Assembly: GCF_016801865.2 (NCBI RefSeq)
Contig: NC_068937.1
Span: 111,400,994 to 111,464,993, forward strand
Source: Culex pipiens pallens
Lineage: Eukaryota; Arthropoda; Insecta; Diptera; Culicidae
Length of the DNA: 64,000 nucleotides
Reading direction: 5' to 3'
Shown: in pieces, positions 23,505 through 36,063 of the stretch
How positions within the stretch are numbered: the stretch's first letter is position 1
Layout: the number at the start of each line of letters is the position of its first letter
Program-made: the position numbers and the translations under genes
The notes under the pieces: generated by a model
The model's input: the letters and a program-made list of their open reading frames with translations, nothing else
The model's database searches: none
What the model was told of the DNA's origin: nothing

Positions 23505-23683
23505 ATGATGGCACCCGTAGGCGGAAGTACCGGCGATCCGATCGCGATCATCTCGACGGGATCGGTGGTTCCGGCGGTGCCGGCAACTCAGCAAGGTGGA
23601 AATCCAGCCACGAAAGCTACCGAGTTGGACAAGCGGCGCATCAGTCGGATGTTTAGTTGGACCGCGGAGTCGCCCGTTGTCAC
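23505..23683 (+). CDS. First coding exon of an unidentified gene (5' part only)
   Basis: ATG ATG GCA opens a 59-codon exon that ends in a strong donor, CAC/GTAAGT, in phase 2. The product starts MMAPVGGSTGDP, is rich in Gly/Thr/Val/Pro up to about residue 38, then becomes basic and hydrophilic (LDKRRISRMFSW). This looks like a disordered cytosolic N-terminus ahead of a domain encoded elsewhere. There is no signal peptide and no recognisable domain. An in-frame stop 12 nt upstream fixes the start. I do not recognise the gene. No convincing second exon follows in the window, so the next intron would exceed 40 kb. The recursive-splice motif at 62382/62383 fits this. Confidence 0.6.
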
Positions 23684-24297
23684 GTAAGTGCCGTTATCTG
23701 GAGATAATTTAAAAGACATGATAAAGTAAGAGTTGAGCAGCATCAGAAATTTAAAACTAAACATTTCAATTCATCTCACAAACGGTTACGAAATTATTCT
23801 AATAACGTAGTGATTTTTAGGCCAAAAACGAGAAGAGTCGAATTTTTAAACAGGCCGAAAATGCCGAGCCGGCCAAGAGCCGGCATTGTTTAGAGTCATG
23901 TAGTTAAATTAAGTTATAATTCTATTTCTTCATTTGAGTTCGCCTTGTTTTGTCTATAATTTTCGTACTTGAGTAATTCTCTACGTTTGTTAAACAAGTC
24001 GGCTTACCTTTGTATTTTTTTTTAATTTTTATTAAACTTTGTCCATGTAGGTTCTATCTAAAAAAGCAATTTTGCATCATTAGTTTGTCCATGCACGTCT
24101 CCATGCAATTTTACGGCATGGTCATACAAAACGGATATGTGAATATTTATAATTGTTTTTCTTGTTGAGAAACAATTTTCTGATCGGTTTGGTATCATCG
24201 ACAAAGTTTTTTACTTTTTCATTCTTGTCTATTAGAACTACATTGCATAAAGCTTTTTTTTTACAATCATTTATTCTCGTCAGTAACCCATTTTTGG

Positions 24298-24480
24298 CAC
24301 ACAGTTAAAAATAGTTTTAATTTGTAAGGTGTAATTTTGGAAGGTTGAATATTACCTCTTTATTGTTGTACACCAGAAAAGTGGTAAAATTACACATTTT
24401 TTCTTAAAGATGTACTCCTTTCCAGATGATATTACCATGATTTTCTTTACTGAGCATATTGCTCGATTAAAGCTTCAAAA
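24298..24480. repeat. Partial copy of the MITE at 26485-27053
   Basis: Shares cacacagt, ggtgtaattttggaaggttg and aatattacctcttt with the full element, then gtaaaattacacatttt and cctttccagatg. It lacks a recognisable second terminus. Confidence 0.6.
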
Positions 24481-24779
24481 TATATTTTTATGGCATTAAA
24501 TTACCAGAAAACGCTCTGCCTCGATTTTTTACTGAAATACTTAATGTATTTTTTTTATCAAAATTTCTATTTTGAGGCATCATTCAAATTTTGCTCAGGC
24601 GTAATCTAATCCTAAGCCTTTTCAGCATGCTTCGGACTGGTTCCTTTGTATTAGATTAGATTATACAAAGTTTAATTTGCAATCGAAAATGACTAGACTT
24701 TTTTTTTAGATAGTTTACCGCTTTCAAGTTGTAGGCAATTTCAGTAACAAGTTCATCGGTTGCATTTGTTGGTCCTCTA

Positions 24780-25158
24780 CCCGGAAATCACGTGAGAATA
24801 ACATTTTGTGATATTTAAAAATACTAGCTTAATAACATTTTATGTTATTTCTAACAAGTTTTGTTATTCGCCGTAATGATTTATTTTTGTTATTGGATTG
24901 TTATATTAATAACAGACTAATAACATTTTTAGTTATTCTTCGAACAAATCTTTGTTATTTTTTTTTTTGTTATTTTAACAACTAATCCGATCATCCCAAT
25001 AACAGTTGGATTTATTCTTCCATAAAAAAATAACAAATTTTGTTATGATAACATAAAATGTTATTGAACTCTTATGCAAAAATGGATTTTGCAAGAATGT
25101 TCCATAACACAATTTGTTATTGAAATTGCTTGAATTTTGATATTACCGACTGCCCGGG
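24780..25158. mobile_element. MITE with CCCGG...CTGCCCGGG ends, copy 2
   Basis: Flanked by TA on both sides (24778-24779 and 25159-25160). It starts CCCGGAAATC and ends GACTGCCCGGG. It is homologous through most of its length to 19670-20050. The TA duplication suggests Tc1/mariner-type mobilisation. Confidence 0.75.
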
Positions 25159-25476
25159 TAAACATAAAAAAATCAAAAAATGAAAAATATTTAAATTGGG
25201 ATTTTTTTTCCGTGTAAATATTTTATCTCAAAAGTTCTAATCATAATCTACATCTTTGCCTAAGACACCAAATCGATCAAAAACATCTTCCAGTTTTGTA
25301 TGATCAGCCCGAAATTTAATGGAAATTGTGTAATAAACTAATTAAACAGAAGGCAAGTTGAATTTTTTAATGTTGGAAATTTGGTTGGTTGAATATTTCC
25401 TCTTTTTTGAATAATTTTACCTCAAAAATGTGTGAAAATGTGAACCTGATCAGAAGACTGATTCAGAGCGATGATA

Positions 25477-26398
25477 GGGGAGAGTGGGGAGACTTGATCC
25501 CCTTTTTTGTATCACCCATAACTCTGTCAATTTCTCACAAAACTTTGAACTTTTTGCATCAATTGTAAACTTAAACATTCAATTATGTTTGAATGATAAG
25601 GGTATTTCATCAGATGAACTCTCCGAATCATGCCAAGTGTTAAAAAAAAAAAATTAACGGGATTTTTCAAAATGTTAGGTGTAACTTGATCCCCCTTTCA
25701 ACATTTTGATGAAATCTTAAGCAAAATGTTTCTTATTCATCCAAACTTTTAATTTATTATAAGTTACAGCAATTTCACGTAAAACCTGTACGTTTGTGTT
25801 CAAAATATAACAAGTTTAGTATGTAAAATATTTAAAAACTTAAAATCTTATTTTTTAGACCAAAATTGAGCATGTTTACAAAAGCTGATATTTTTTGTTT
25901 ACAAAACATTTGAAAAATGGTTCAAAATGCAGTAAGTTATGTACAACTATACTTAAGAAAACAATGTACGAAAAACCAGCCCAATTCATTAAGCTTGAGG
26001 CTAATTCAAGTGACTGAAAAATGCAGGGATCAAGTCTCCCTAAACGTACTTTTTGATACAATTTATTGTAAATAGTATGACTATAAATTTAACGTCAAAT
26101 GCTTATGGGTCTTGGAGTTGATAAGTTTATCAAACATTTCGAGCATATAAAATATTTTTTGAATAAATTTTGAGTGTTTTCTATACATATCAAAACAAAG
26201 AAAAAAGATCTCTTGGAGGTTTTTTGCAGCACTTTTTAGAAAAGTGTGCGTAACTCAATATAAACATTTTTAATTTTATTCTTTGTTTTCTTACAATAAG
26301 TTTTGGTCAATTTCGAACAACTTTCTAGAACAAAGCTAATTTTTTAACCCATATGCTGACGAGATACAGGCTTGAAATCAAGTCTCCCCACTCTTCCC
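25477..26398. mobile_element. Tc1/mariner-like MITE, 'GGGGAGAGTGGGGAG' family, copy 1
   Basis: TA target duplication (25475-25476, 26399-26400). The termini are GGGGAGAGTGGGGAGACTTG and its imperfect complement CAAGTCTCCCCACTCTTCCC. It is 922 bp with no open frame of note. It is homologous, in inverted orientation, to 49716-50648 (shared acacaaacgtacaggttt-type and cttgatccc motifs). Confidence 0.85.
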
Positions 26399-26484
26399 TA
26401 CACCAAAATGTCACCTTTTTAAAATTTTCAATGTGATTTTTAAATGAAAGATTTCATTTTTATAATGATACAAGAATTGCAATG

Positions 26485-27053
26485 CACACAGTAATTTTTT
26501 TTTGTAAATTTGGATGGTGTTATTTTGGAAGGTTGAATATTACCTCTTTTATGATGTAATTTTACCTCAATTTAGACTGAAAAAGTGACATTACAACAGA
26601 AAAGTGTTAAAGTTACACATTTTCAGAGGTAAAATTACACATTTTTCTGACATAAAAGATGTACCCCTTTCCAGATGTAAAATTACCATGATTTTTTATT
26701 CTGTACGCTTTAAATGCGTTTTTTTTACCTCAAACGCAAAAAATATTAACCAATTAATATCTGCAAGCCATTTAATGGGAGAGGAGTATTATCGTAAATT
26801 CTGTTGTCCCGTCACGCAAAGAAATGACTGACAAAAACTCAAATTTTAACCAATTCGTTCAGTTCAAGGATCAAAAGATTCGTTTTTTAATTATTGTATA
26901 ATGCGTAGATGAAAAATATTTTCAAAAAAAAAAAAAAATCGAACAGGCAAAACTGTAGTGATTTGTTGGAGTGCCTTTTAATCATCATAAAAGAGGTAAT
27001 ATTCAACCTTTCAAAATTACACCTTCCAAATTTACACATTTTTTACTGTGTAC
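26485..27053. mobile_element. MITE with ~65-bp terminal inverted repeats
   Basis: The left end (cacagtaattt..., ttggaaggttgaatattacc, tctttta) is mirrored at the right (taaaagaggtaatattcaac, ...ttttttactgtg). The interior holds further palindromic copies of 'ggtaaaattacacattttt'. Partial relatives lie at 24298-24480 and near 25370-25440. Confidence 0.8.
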
Positions 27054-28918
27054 AATATTGTTTATTCTACATGACATTTCCATGTACCTAGAAAAATCAA
27101 TTATCTTTCCAGATATTTAAAAACATTTATTTTTTTAAAGGAGCCGAAGAATCGGTCTATAACACATTTTTTGACACAAATTCCGTAATCATTGCCCTGA
27201 TAAATAGTATAATTTTTTTGGGTATGCAAAATGGCTTCTTTTGATATAAGGAATGCAATTGCATAGTTTCATCCAAATAAAGGAATGGAAAATTAAAATC
27301 TCGAAAAAAGCTTGCGAAATTTTGAGACGAGTCAGACATATTTATAGAAAATTTTCTTCTTTGGTATAGTATGGACGATTCCTAAGGCAAAGTTGAGCCA
27401 AATCCAATAGAGTTTAAATTTGGTGAAAAAAATCTGTTCATGCAAAAAACGTTTTAATTTAGATCGATAGTAACTTTTCAGTAACAACTCGGATCGGATC
27501 GGATTTAGTTCAAATTAGAATCTCACCCTTGACCAAGTTTCCCCACAATGAACATCACCTTGCGGGAAAAAAAAACGAAAGTTTGTCCATATTTTTTTGA
27601 ATTCCCACACAAACTTCAATTCTCAATAACGACCCCTAAACCTTTACCGATTTGGCTCGAAACTGCCAAAAATGCAAATTTTTGCCTAAGAAAAAGAACC
27701 AGAGGGTGGGTAATCTAGGATTGTTCCAATTTTCCATTCTTGTCATCCATGGGGAGCAGGCATTTTTATAACAAATTAGAACAGAACTTGAAATAAATGC
27801 TTTGGTTTAATACTTAGAAACAAATCACAAATTTCAGAACGATAATAAGATAAGCAAAGCAGAAGATATTTCCTAGAAGAATACATGAAACAATTGGGAT
27901 GTTCTTTAAAATTTCCCCGATCTGATCCCAAATGACGCATGTTGATACAAATTGTGCGACTTCCAGGTGGAAGAAAAATCGCACACTACATCTCATCATC
28001 ATCATCATTATTTATCATTTGGCAAACGTGCACAAAGCCACTGAGTCAATGGTCAGCGTGCCCCCCATGTCCAGTGGTCATTACTTACAATCGGGCACCT
28101 CGGACGACTCGGCTTGGCGTAATCGCGCGGTTTGCAAATTGGCCCGACGATGCTGCACTCATTGACCTCTCTCTCTCTCTTCTGTTTTTTCCACCCGCCC
28201 CATCATCATTTCAGCTTAGAGCTGCGATGGAAATTTCTGCCCCCGTCATGCCATTTGATGGCAGATATTGACTCTTGGCTGTACTGTCTTTTTTTTTGCG
28301 TATGCAACACAAAAGTTTAAGAAGAGCCGAGCTGTGTGTGTGTTACCTGGTCATCACCAGTCGGTCAGGTGAGGAACCGTGTTTGGTGCCCCGGTAGGGG
28401 AGTCAGATCAAAAACGGCACTGTGATTTGATTGGACGTTTTTCTCAGTTTTTCTCATAAATTCTAGATAGAATTCAAACGCTTTCGAAAATCTACAAACA
28501 GTTGAGTTCGTAAAAACCATTTTTGTATCTGCGAAATTTTTTACATTTTTGAAGACCAAAAAAAGAGTTTTTTTATTTGATTTTGGAAAAATAAATTTTT
28601 ACAAAATTTAAAAAATATATATTTTAGAAACAAATTTAAATTTGCAACCGAAAATGATTTCTCACATTTTTTGATAAAGTGCACCGTTTCCTAGTTATAG
28701 ACATATTTAAGAAGGCAAAACAGACGACGAAACAAAGAGAAATGCAAAAAGCTACTTTTTCAAATATTTCGTAAAATGGCGATAATTCGTGATGGTCACA
28801 AGCAAATTTTTTATGTTTACAAATATTTTTTTGCAATTTTCTTCTCTAAAACTTTGTAGAAAATTGTTACACTGTAAAAGATAATGCATGCCGTTAAATC
28901 GGACGTTCAATTTTACAG
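27054..28918. other. AT-rich intronic sequence, no gene recognised
   Basis: Contains diverged fragments of the 55.4-57.3 kb foldback family (such as the aagtgcaccgtttcctagtt type near 28680). A single-copy, GC-richer stretch at about 27900-28370 holds a short (CAT)n run and a (CT)n run. No coding signal. Confidence 0.5.
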
Positions 28919-30493
28919 ACATGCCTCGGTTTAGCACCGCATGATGCATGATGCAAACCCGAGGCGTGCATAACCGAGGCACAGAGCTTATGGGATTTTA
29001 GCTATAATCGTATGAAAAATCATGCAAACATCAAAAAAATATAGTGTTTTGGAATCGGAATAATGTCAGCTATTCATTAAAATTATAATTTCACAAAAAT
29101 ACGCATATGAAATTGCATTTTTTTTTTCTCTAAAGAAACCAAAAAATATATTGTTATCGCAAGATGGGTTATCAAATGATCAGTTTTCCATACATTTCGA
29201 ATGTTAAATCATTTTGAAAATACTAAAAAAATTCACAAAACTACGTATTTTCGAAAGAATAGTCCAAATTTCCGTTTTTTCAATATGGGTATCAAACGAT
29301 CGCAATTTTTTCATAGATTTTGAATGATATAACAACTTTTTTTTGAAAATTCTAAAAAAATTCTTAGGCTACGTATTTGAAAAAAATATTCAAAATTTCA
29401 GTTATTTGAATATTGGTATCAAACGATCACGATTTTTTATACATTTCGAATGTCATAAAAACATTTCTTGAAAATACTCAAAATTTTCACAAAACTATGT
29501 ATTTTCGAAAAACTACTCAAAATTTCGGTTTTTACAATGTGGGTATCAAACGATCGGGATTTTTTCATACATTTGTAAGGCTAGTACAAATTCTATTTAA
29601 AGTTTTGCCCCCTCCCCTTCAAAGTTGCCCCGAAGAATCAGGGGGCAATAAAAATATTTTTTCAACAAACTTCAAAATTTTAATGGAAATTGAACTGAAA
29701 TGAGCTGTAATCAATTTAAAATGCATTCCCCTGCGTTTAGAATCATTTTCATGTTTGGGTTGATTTAAAAATCTTTTGAATTTTCGAAAATGTTCGATGT
29801 TTACTGTCGCTAATTTTTTTATTCGCTAAAAGTTTTGTTTTCGTCAAATCTCACATTTTTTGAAAACTTATGATTGCAAAACAACTGAACTAGTGTAAAA
29901 TGTATTTTAAAACACGTTTTCCATGCTAATGTTGAATTCATGCTTGTTATTTCAATATTTATTTTTTTTTGAAATCATGAGTATTTTTTTCGAAAATACG
30001 TAGTTTTGTGAAAATTTTGAGTATATAAAAAAAATTGTTATAACTTTCGAAATGTATGAAAAAATCCCGATCATTTGATACCCATATTGTAAAAACTGAA
30101 ATTTTGAGTATTTTTTTCCGAAAATACGTAGTTTTGTGAAAATTTTGAGTGTTTAGAAAAAAAATTATTTAACATTCAAAATGTATGAAAAAATTCCAAT
30201 CATTTGATAATTTTGAGTATTTTTTGATGAAACATTGTATTTCCAAAATACAGAAAAAATATTAATATTGTAAAAATATATTTTTGTGAAAATTTTCATG
30301 AAATTATAATTTCAATAGATAGCTGACATCATCCCGATTCCAATACACTGTAATTTTTTGATGTTTGCATGATTTTTCATACGATTAAAGCCAATGTCTC
30401 CCATATAGTCAAAATCCCATAAGCTCTGTGCTTCAGTTAAGCACTGGACCGTGCTAAACCGAGGCAGCTGAACGAATCAAAACCGAGGCATGT
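28919..30493. mobile_element. 1.6-kb foldback element with ACATGCCTCGG ends
   Basis: The termini ACATGCCTCGGTTT and AAACCGAGGCATGT are inverted; long subterminal arms match as well (atcaaaaaa, catgatttttcatacgatt, catcccgattcc / ggaatcggaataatg). The interior contains about six diverged ~120-bp units around 'gggtatcaaacgatc' with 'catacatttcgaatg'. It is interrupted at about 29575-29950 by another repeat. Confidence 0.75.
29575..29950. repeat. Insert related to the 59.7-60.5 kb repeats
   Basis: Begins gtaaggctagtacaaatt, which matches the terminus aaggctggtacaaatattt (minus strand) of the 60-kb elements, and shares acaactgaactagtgtaaaa in its interior. It splits the unit series of the surrounding foldback element. 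Confidence 0.6.
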
Positions 30494-32255
30494 GTGTACA
30501 AAAAAATGCCTTTGCATACCAATTTTCCAAACCATCACCAATTCAGTTTGCAAATTTTTGAAAAAAACACTCGCCTTTTTTCTAATGTTCATAAATAAAA
30601 GGGGTCGAACCGCCCCTCCGTCAACGAGATTGAAAAATTGAGCTCGGATTCGTGATCAGGGTCCAAAGTTAACCTCAAAGACAAAGTTTCATGCAAACCG
30701 AAGAGGGGTTGGGGCAACTTTTTCCGATTTCGTGTGAGTTGGCGGAAAATTACCCCCATGCAAAAAATAGTTTCGAAAAGCTGAGAAAATTTTCTGTTGG
30801 ATTTCTATTGGCTGAAATACAATTACAATTTGGTGAAAAAAAATTTCTCAATGTCATTATTAGCCCTAATTTTAATTCGATTACGATTGCAAATGTTAAA
30901 AAATGCAACTTTAGCGAAATTTTTATTTTAGAGTTTTAAGAATCAAGATTTATTTTGTAAAATGACTAAATACATTGGAAATTTTAAAATTTTTGTCTTG
31001 ATTTTTTGATGTTGAAATTTTTGTTATCAAAAATCAAATTATTTTTGAACTCAACAAATCTGAACATTTTTCGAAAAAATTGCCTTAAATTACTCGTGAC
31101 TATCCGAAGGTTTGTATGGGACTTTGTATAATCGAATCACGAACAAAATGTGTTTTTTTCTTGTTATTTTGTTTTAAACATCAAATCCGAGCTCTGGCCA
31201 ATTTTAGTCAAATTTTAATAGCTGATTGTCAAATAAAAAGTAAAATGCATTTTTTTATATTTCTTCACCGGCAACAGTCCAGACTCGATTATCCGAAGGC
31301 CTCAAAATAATTTCACTTTGGATAATCTTTTATAAATAAATACAAAAAATGAAACAAAAATAAAACAAGAGTTTGACAAGAGTAATGTTTTTTGCAAAAA
31401 AAAAAATGTTCAAAATGACCTCCTTAACACGGGAAAAATAAAAAAAAATTGGGAAAATGCCTCATTTTTTTAAATAAAATGTTGATTTTTTTTTAATAAA
31501 AACATGGAACAATGTATTCTGAACAGTTCAAATTGATTGTCCAAAGTTTAAATTAAAACTTCATTTCTAAGATGCAGTTTTCGGCCTCTTGCAACCCTAG
31601 TCGCCATTCTTTTTACCTACTCCACCTCGAACTTCCAGGTCAGAACGCCAGAAAACCTCTCGAACGCTCGAGCTTTCAATCTTGTCTTGTCATTACTGTC
31701 ATTAACGTGTGTGCTTCAACCCGGGTCACCGCCGACCGTATCATTTCGATGTTCAATGGCAATTTAAAAACCCAGTAATTGAATCCAACAGCTTCGCGGG
31801 GCACGTTCCCGAGTGCCTGCGAACAATCTTGATCGAACTTCCGGGCGCGAATCGAATAGCCTAGTTTTCTACTAATTATTTTTAGATCATAATTAAAACA
31901 TTATCTGATCATCTTATCTCTGGTTTCGATTGGGATTTCCACCTCCAACTTTTCCCAACATCCTCTAATCAAACATTTACCAAACGATTACAAATTCGAC
32001 AGCACTGGTTATTTGTGAATTTCATAGCAGACGCCATTATAGCGGTTCGTTCTAATTGTTCTCACACTTGTTACATTGTTCGCATTCTGGACCCGTTTTT
32101 AAAACGGCGTCGTCAACGTGTGTTCAACATTCTCTAGCTTAGCAGCGCGGGCAACGTGCCGCAATTGTTGATTATTGTAAAATAAATCATCACCATAAAC
32201 CCGTTTCTTGCCCCAACTCCCCCTCTTCGATCAGTTAATTGTTATGGATTTGATA
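30494..32255. other. AT-rich, then single-copy sequence, no gene recognised
   Basis: 30494-31560 is A/T-rich with no clear boundaries. 31570-32220 is more complex single-copy sequence without a supported open frame, possibly regulatory. Confidence 0.45.
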
Positions 32256-32818
32256 CAGTGAAACCCTTATGATTGGATACCGGGGTCAACCTAAAAACTG
32301 TGATTAACCACACTTCTAGAATGATAGTAAATTTTTTTTCATATTTGAACAACTATAAAGTGTAAGCACAGTGTGTAAGTGTTAGCACGACGCTGTCGTG
32401 CTATATTGTCGCACGTCGTTTTTTGACATTCCGAGAAAAAACGCGTTTTAATGTTTGACATTGAATAAACAAAAGTAGAGTACGCAATATAAACAATAAC
32501 AAACATGTTTTGTTTGGCTGACCATTCTGCGCACTGTCCCGAAGTTTGGTTGAATTTGGGTGCTGAAGTCCCGAGTAATAATTAGAAATGTGTATAGTAG
32601 TCGGGCATGTACGTGTGTCAAACGCACTCTGACCTGAAATTCCTTTGGTCAGTTGTCGCATTTACAACCATTTTCAGGATGTGTCAAGATAGCACGATTT
32701 GACAAGAGCACAGCACAGCACAGAGTTTTTCCGGTTTGACAAGATAGCACGATTACGACGAATTGAAAGATAGTTGTGAAAGAAAAACAATGTTTCTCGA
32801 ATCATCAGAGTTTTACTG
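32256..32818. mobile_element. pogo/Tc1-like MITE
   Basis: Flanked by TA (32254-32255, 32819-32820). The left end CAGTGAAACCCTTATGATT and the right end AATCATCAGAGTTTTACTG are inverted with few mismatches. It is 563 bp and non-coding. The interior has the repeated theme 'gtgacaagatagcacgatt' type motifs (tgtcaagatagcacgattt, tgacaagatagcacgatta). Confidence 0.8.
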
Positions 32819-32820
32819 TA

Positions 32821-34205
32821 TCTATTCCGAAGGAAGGAATTATTTTACGAGAGATAAAACTATATTTTAAAGTTGTTTTTTCTCACATGTGCGATAATTG
32901 CATACACTTTTGCACATCAAGTTGTGCAGGCAGTGCTTCCAGATCGTCCAGATTTGTCGAGGAGTCACGCAATGAGTATCAACGTACTTGCAAACTGCAC
33001 ACACACGTATGCATAGAAGGAAAAGCTATTGCAAACCTCACCTCAGTGCAGGCCAAGTGCTCATTTTTTTTGTTTACGTAATTGTAGCACACACGATGCG
33101 GTGTTTACGGGCCAAAGTAGAGAAAAAATGCCCCTCCGGCACGCGGCCACCCTCACAACCGCCACCCTAGAGCGCTGGGAGACAGGTTTGTTTACATATT
33201 ATTCCTCCCCTTTGGGCACACTGACTTGGGGCATTGCGTGAGCGTTTCAAGATTTGCTGCAGTGCATTTAGACGATTTAGACTCATTGCCTGGTTTTTCC
33301 AGATTTGCGGTAACGCGAGAGTCGTCCTGACCTAAAAGATCGATGCGTGTACGACAACCGATAGAACTAGGCTTTGAAGATGTAATGTGTGTTTCAAAAC
33401 AAACAGTGTTTTGACATTCTATTTTGATATTTTTGCTATCAAAATCTGCCTTCAGGCGGGTTTGGTACGGTAAATGATCCGTTCGCTTGCTTTGATTAGT
33501 ATTTTGCAAGCTCTCGCAAAAAAAAATCATGAAAAGCAAAAAAAAAAAAATCTTGTGAAAAAGGTCATTGTCACGTTGCGACCACGAAAGCAAGCACAAA
33601 AACTTTCCGATGTTTAAAAACCGAAAACCAGCTGGTTGACCTTCGCCAAACTCGATTCAGCTGGTGCCGAAAAACAAATCTGCACAAAAGAACTCCCGAT
33701 CGTCTTTCTCACGAGCGATTTGAAAGGAAAATCGAATTTTGGCGAGAAAAATCCTCGAACTTGACTTGAGGTTTTGAAGCTCTCATCCAAGCTGAAGTTT
33801 ATGGACCGTTGTTGGTGGCGCTTGTTCGCGAGAGGAAGCGCTGCTGCTCGAAAGGTTGAGAGCGAGGGTACACATACACACACACACACCCACTTCAAGT
33901 TCAAGTTGACAATTAAGCTCGGTTTTGAGGCAGGTGTAAGGGGGAGAAGACAAAAAATAATGGTACCACCTTTTTACACTGCATTCATCTGGGTGGTTTG
34001 ATTTTGGTGATAGTGGTTATTGGCTCTCGGTCTCTGGCAGAGACAGATTTAATAATTTGACAGAATTATAAAAAAATGTAATTTTTTGTTGAACATCGTC
34101 AAACTTGAAGGTGAATTGGTTGTTACATTATTTCTGAATGTTTCGCATCAAGATATTTCATGATTTGAGCACGCACAAAGCAAATGTTCATACCTGCAAA
34201 GGATT
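32821..34205. other. Single-copy intronic sequence, no gene recognised
   Basis: Moderate complexity. A short (AC) tract lies near 33873-33889. Open frames of up to 135 codons lack support. Confidence 0.5.
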
Positions 34206-34850
34206 TTGCAAAGGACAAAGGAGGAAAGTTGCGTATTTCAATTACTAAAATTTTGGTACCCTAACATATTTAGGTCATCGCTGAAATGTTCAAGTTATCT
34301 CAGTTTTAGTGAAAAAAGTCGATTTTTTCTAGTTTTCGTCATTTTCCCATTTTTGCGCGTGGCTCGCCGAAAACCCCACTTTTTATTTTCAAAAAATCGT
34401 ATCTTAGAGTATCGAAAACATAACTTCACCATTTTTTGATATGTTATGTAAAATTTTTCGAGGAATCCGATAAAAATATTCCCGAGACCTTTAAAACAGC
34501 ATTTTCAGTTTTCATACGACCTTTTCAAATGTTAAGCTAGATTTTTGAAACTTCGTACTATTTTTCCCAAATAGCCAAACTAATCACCTTTCTTTTGCGT
34601 CGAAGACAGCTAAAATCGGATGAAATGGCGCGGAGTTATGATTTTTTGAAAAATGTGGTTTTTGCGAAAAATGACGAAAATTTCCATTTTTTGGACCACC
34701 CTAACATGGCGTAATGACCAAACAAAAAAAAATACGGGTCTAATTATTTCGGCCAAGGAACCCCCACAAAAATTTTGAGCCCGATCGGAGAACTTTTTTT
34801 TCGAATCATGCTGTTTTCGTGGGGAATTGCTGTATATACAGATCAAGAAC
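34206..34850 (+). repeat. Dispersed ~640-bp repeat (third copy of the 50.7-54.3 kb family)
   Basis: Matches 53735-54345 in the same orientation (ggtcatcgctgaaat, tttagtgaaaaaagtcgatt, cccatttttgcgcgtggc, gaacttttttt, aatcatgctgtttt, gtggggaattgctgtata). Ends are not sharply defined. Non-coding. Confidence 0.75.
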
Positions 34851-35141
34851 CCAAAATCTTTCGATACATTTTTTTAGTATTCAACATACGAGCAGTTCTC
34901 TACGAAATCGTAAATTAAAATATAGAGAATTTTCTTAGCTTTTTAAATTTTATACTAATTTAAACAAATTAAAACTGCGACTATTTTCAAAAAATTACCT
35001 AAAAATGGCATTAACTTGAAAACGGTGCACTTTATCAAAATTTCACTAAAGTACTTTTCGATTGCAAATTTGATTTTACATCGAAATATGAAATTAAAAA
35101 AAATTGACGACCAATATTTCTATTTTAAAATAAAATCAGTA

Positions 35142-36063
35142 GGGTAGGGTAGTCATCAATGAGACACTTTTAGTTTTTAAACTTCAACGATTTTTGTATT
35201 TTTTTCTTTAGTATATTTTAAAGAACTTTTTAATGCATTTTCTTTCTTTTAGTTTGTTCTAACATTGACCAAAATATGAGATCGATCTGACGTCTACAGT
35301 CAGAGTTATTCAACTGTCTCATTGTACATGCACTTGGCAGGAACAATGAGACAGCTGGGGAACAATGAGACACTCTACAAAAATCAATACTTTTCTAGTA
35401 AAACATCATGCTTTAATATTGTTCCATTGCAGGTGACTTGCTTTGAATATATTCAAGCAATTTTGTCAACATGAAACTTCAATTTACAAAAGTTATACTA
35501 AAAAGTATATAAATTTTGTAAAATCCATATATTTTATCAAATAACTTTATATTTTTGGTTAAATGAAGTTCAAACTCAATAAATATGCCAAAAATCACTT
35601 CTAATTCATGTTTTGAAAGATTTCCACAGATTTTGAAAAGTTTAATGAAGAAAAATCAAAGTGTCTCATTGTTACCCATGGGTAGAAAAGAGTGGGGAAC
35701 AATGAGACAGCCCTGGATTCTGGGTATATTCTAAATTTTGGTCAAACCCAATAAAAGGACATTGTAGCCCAACTTATGCCCTGTAAAATGACGAAAGAAA
35801 TTTGGAGAAATATTAGTTTTTGTGTTAATGGCAGCCTATGAGCGAAAATGTAATTTTTAGTCATAATTTACTATTACACCCCAGAATCATACATGTATGA
35901 ATAACTTTACAAGGGAGCATCCATAACCAAAGCCACAATTATAGCAGACGTGTATCTAGTAGACACACCTTTCCCCCAAATATGAGCCTGATTGATTGAA
36001 ACTACGTCTTGTGAGAGCCATTTTATCATTGTTCCCCGTGTCTCATTGATGACTACTCTACCC
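35142..36063. mobile_element. Tc1/mariner-like MITE inserted in the foldback-family arm
   Basis: TA duplication at 35140-35141 and 36064-36065. The termini GGGTAGGGTAGTCATCAATG and CATTGATGACTACTCTACCC are inverted. The undisturbed site cagTAttgatt survives near 56850, which proves the insertion boundary. The interior repeats caatgagacag motifs. 922 bp, non-coding. Confidence 0.9.
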
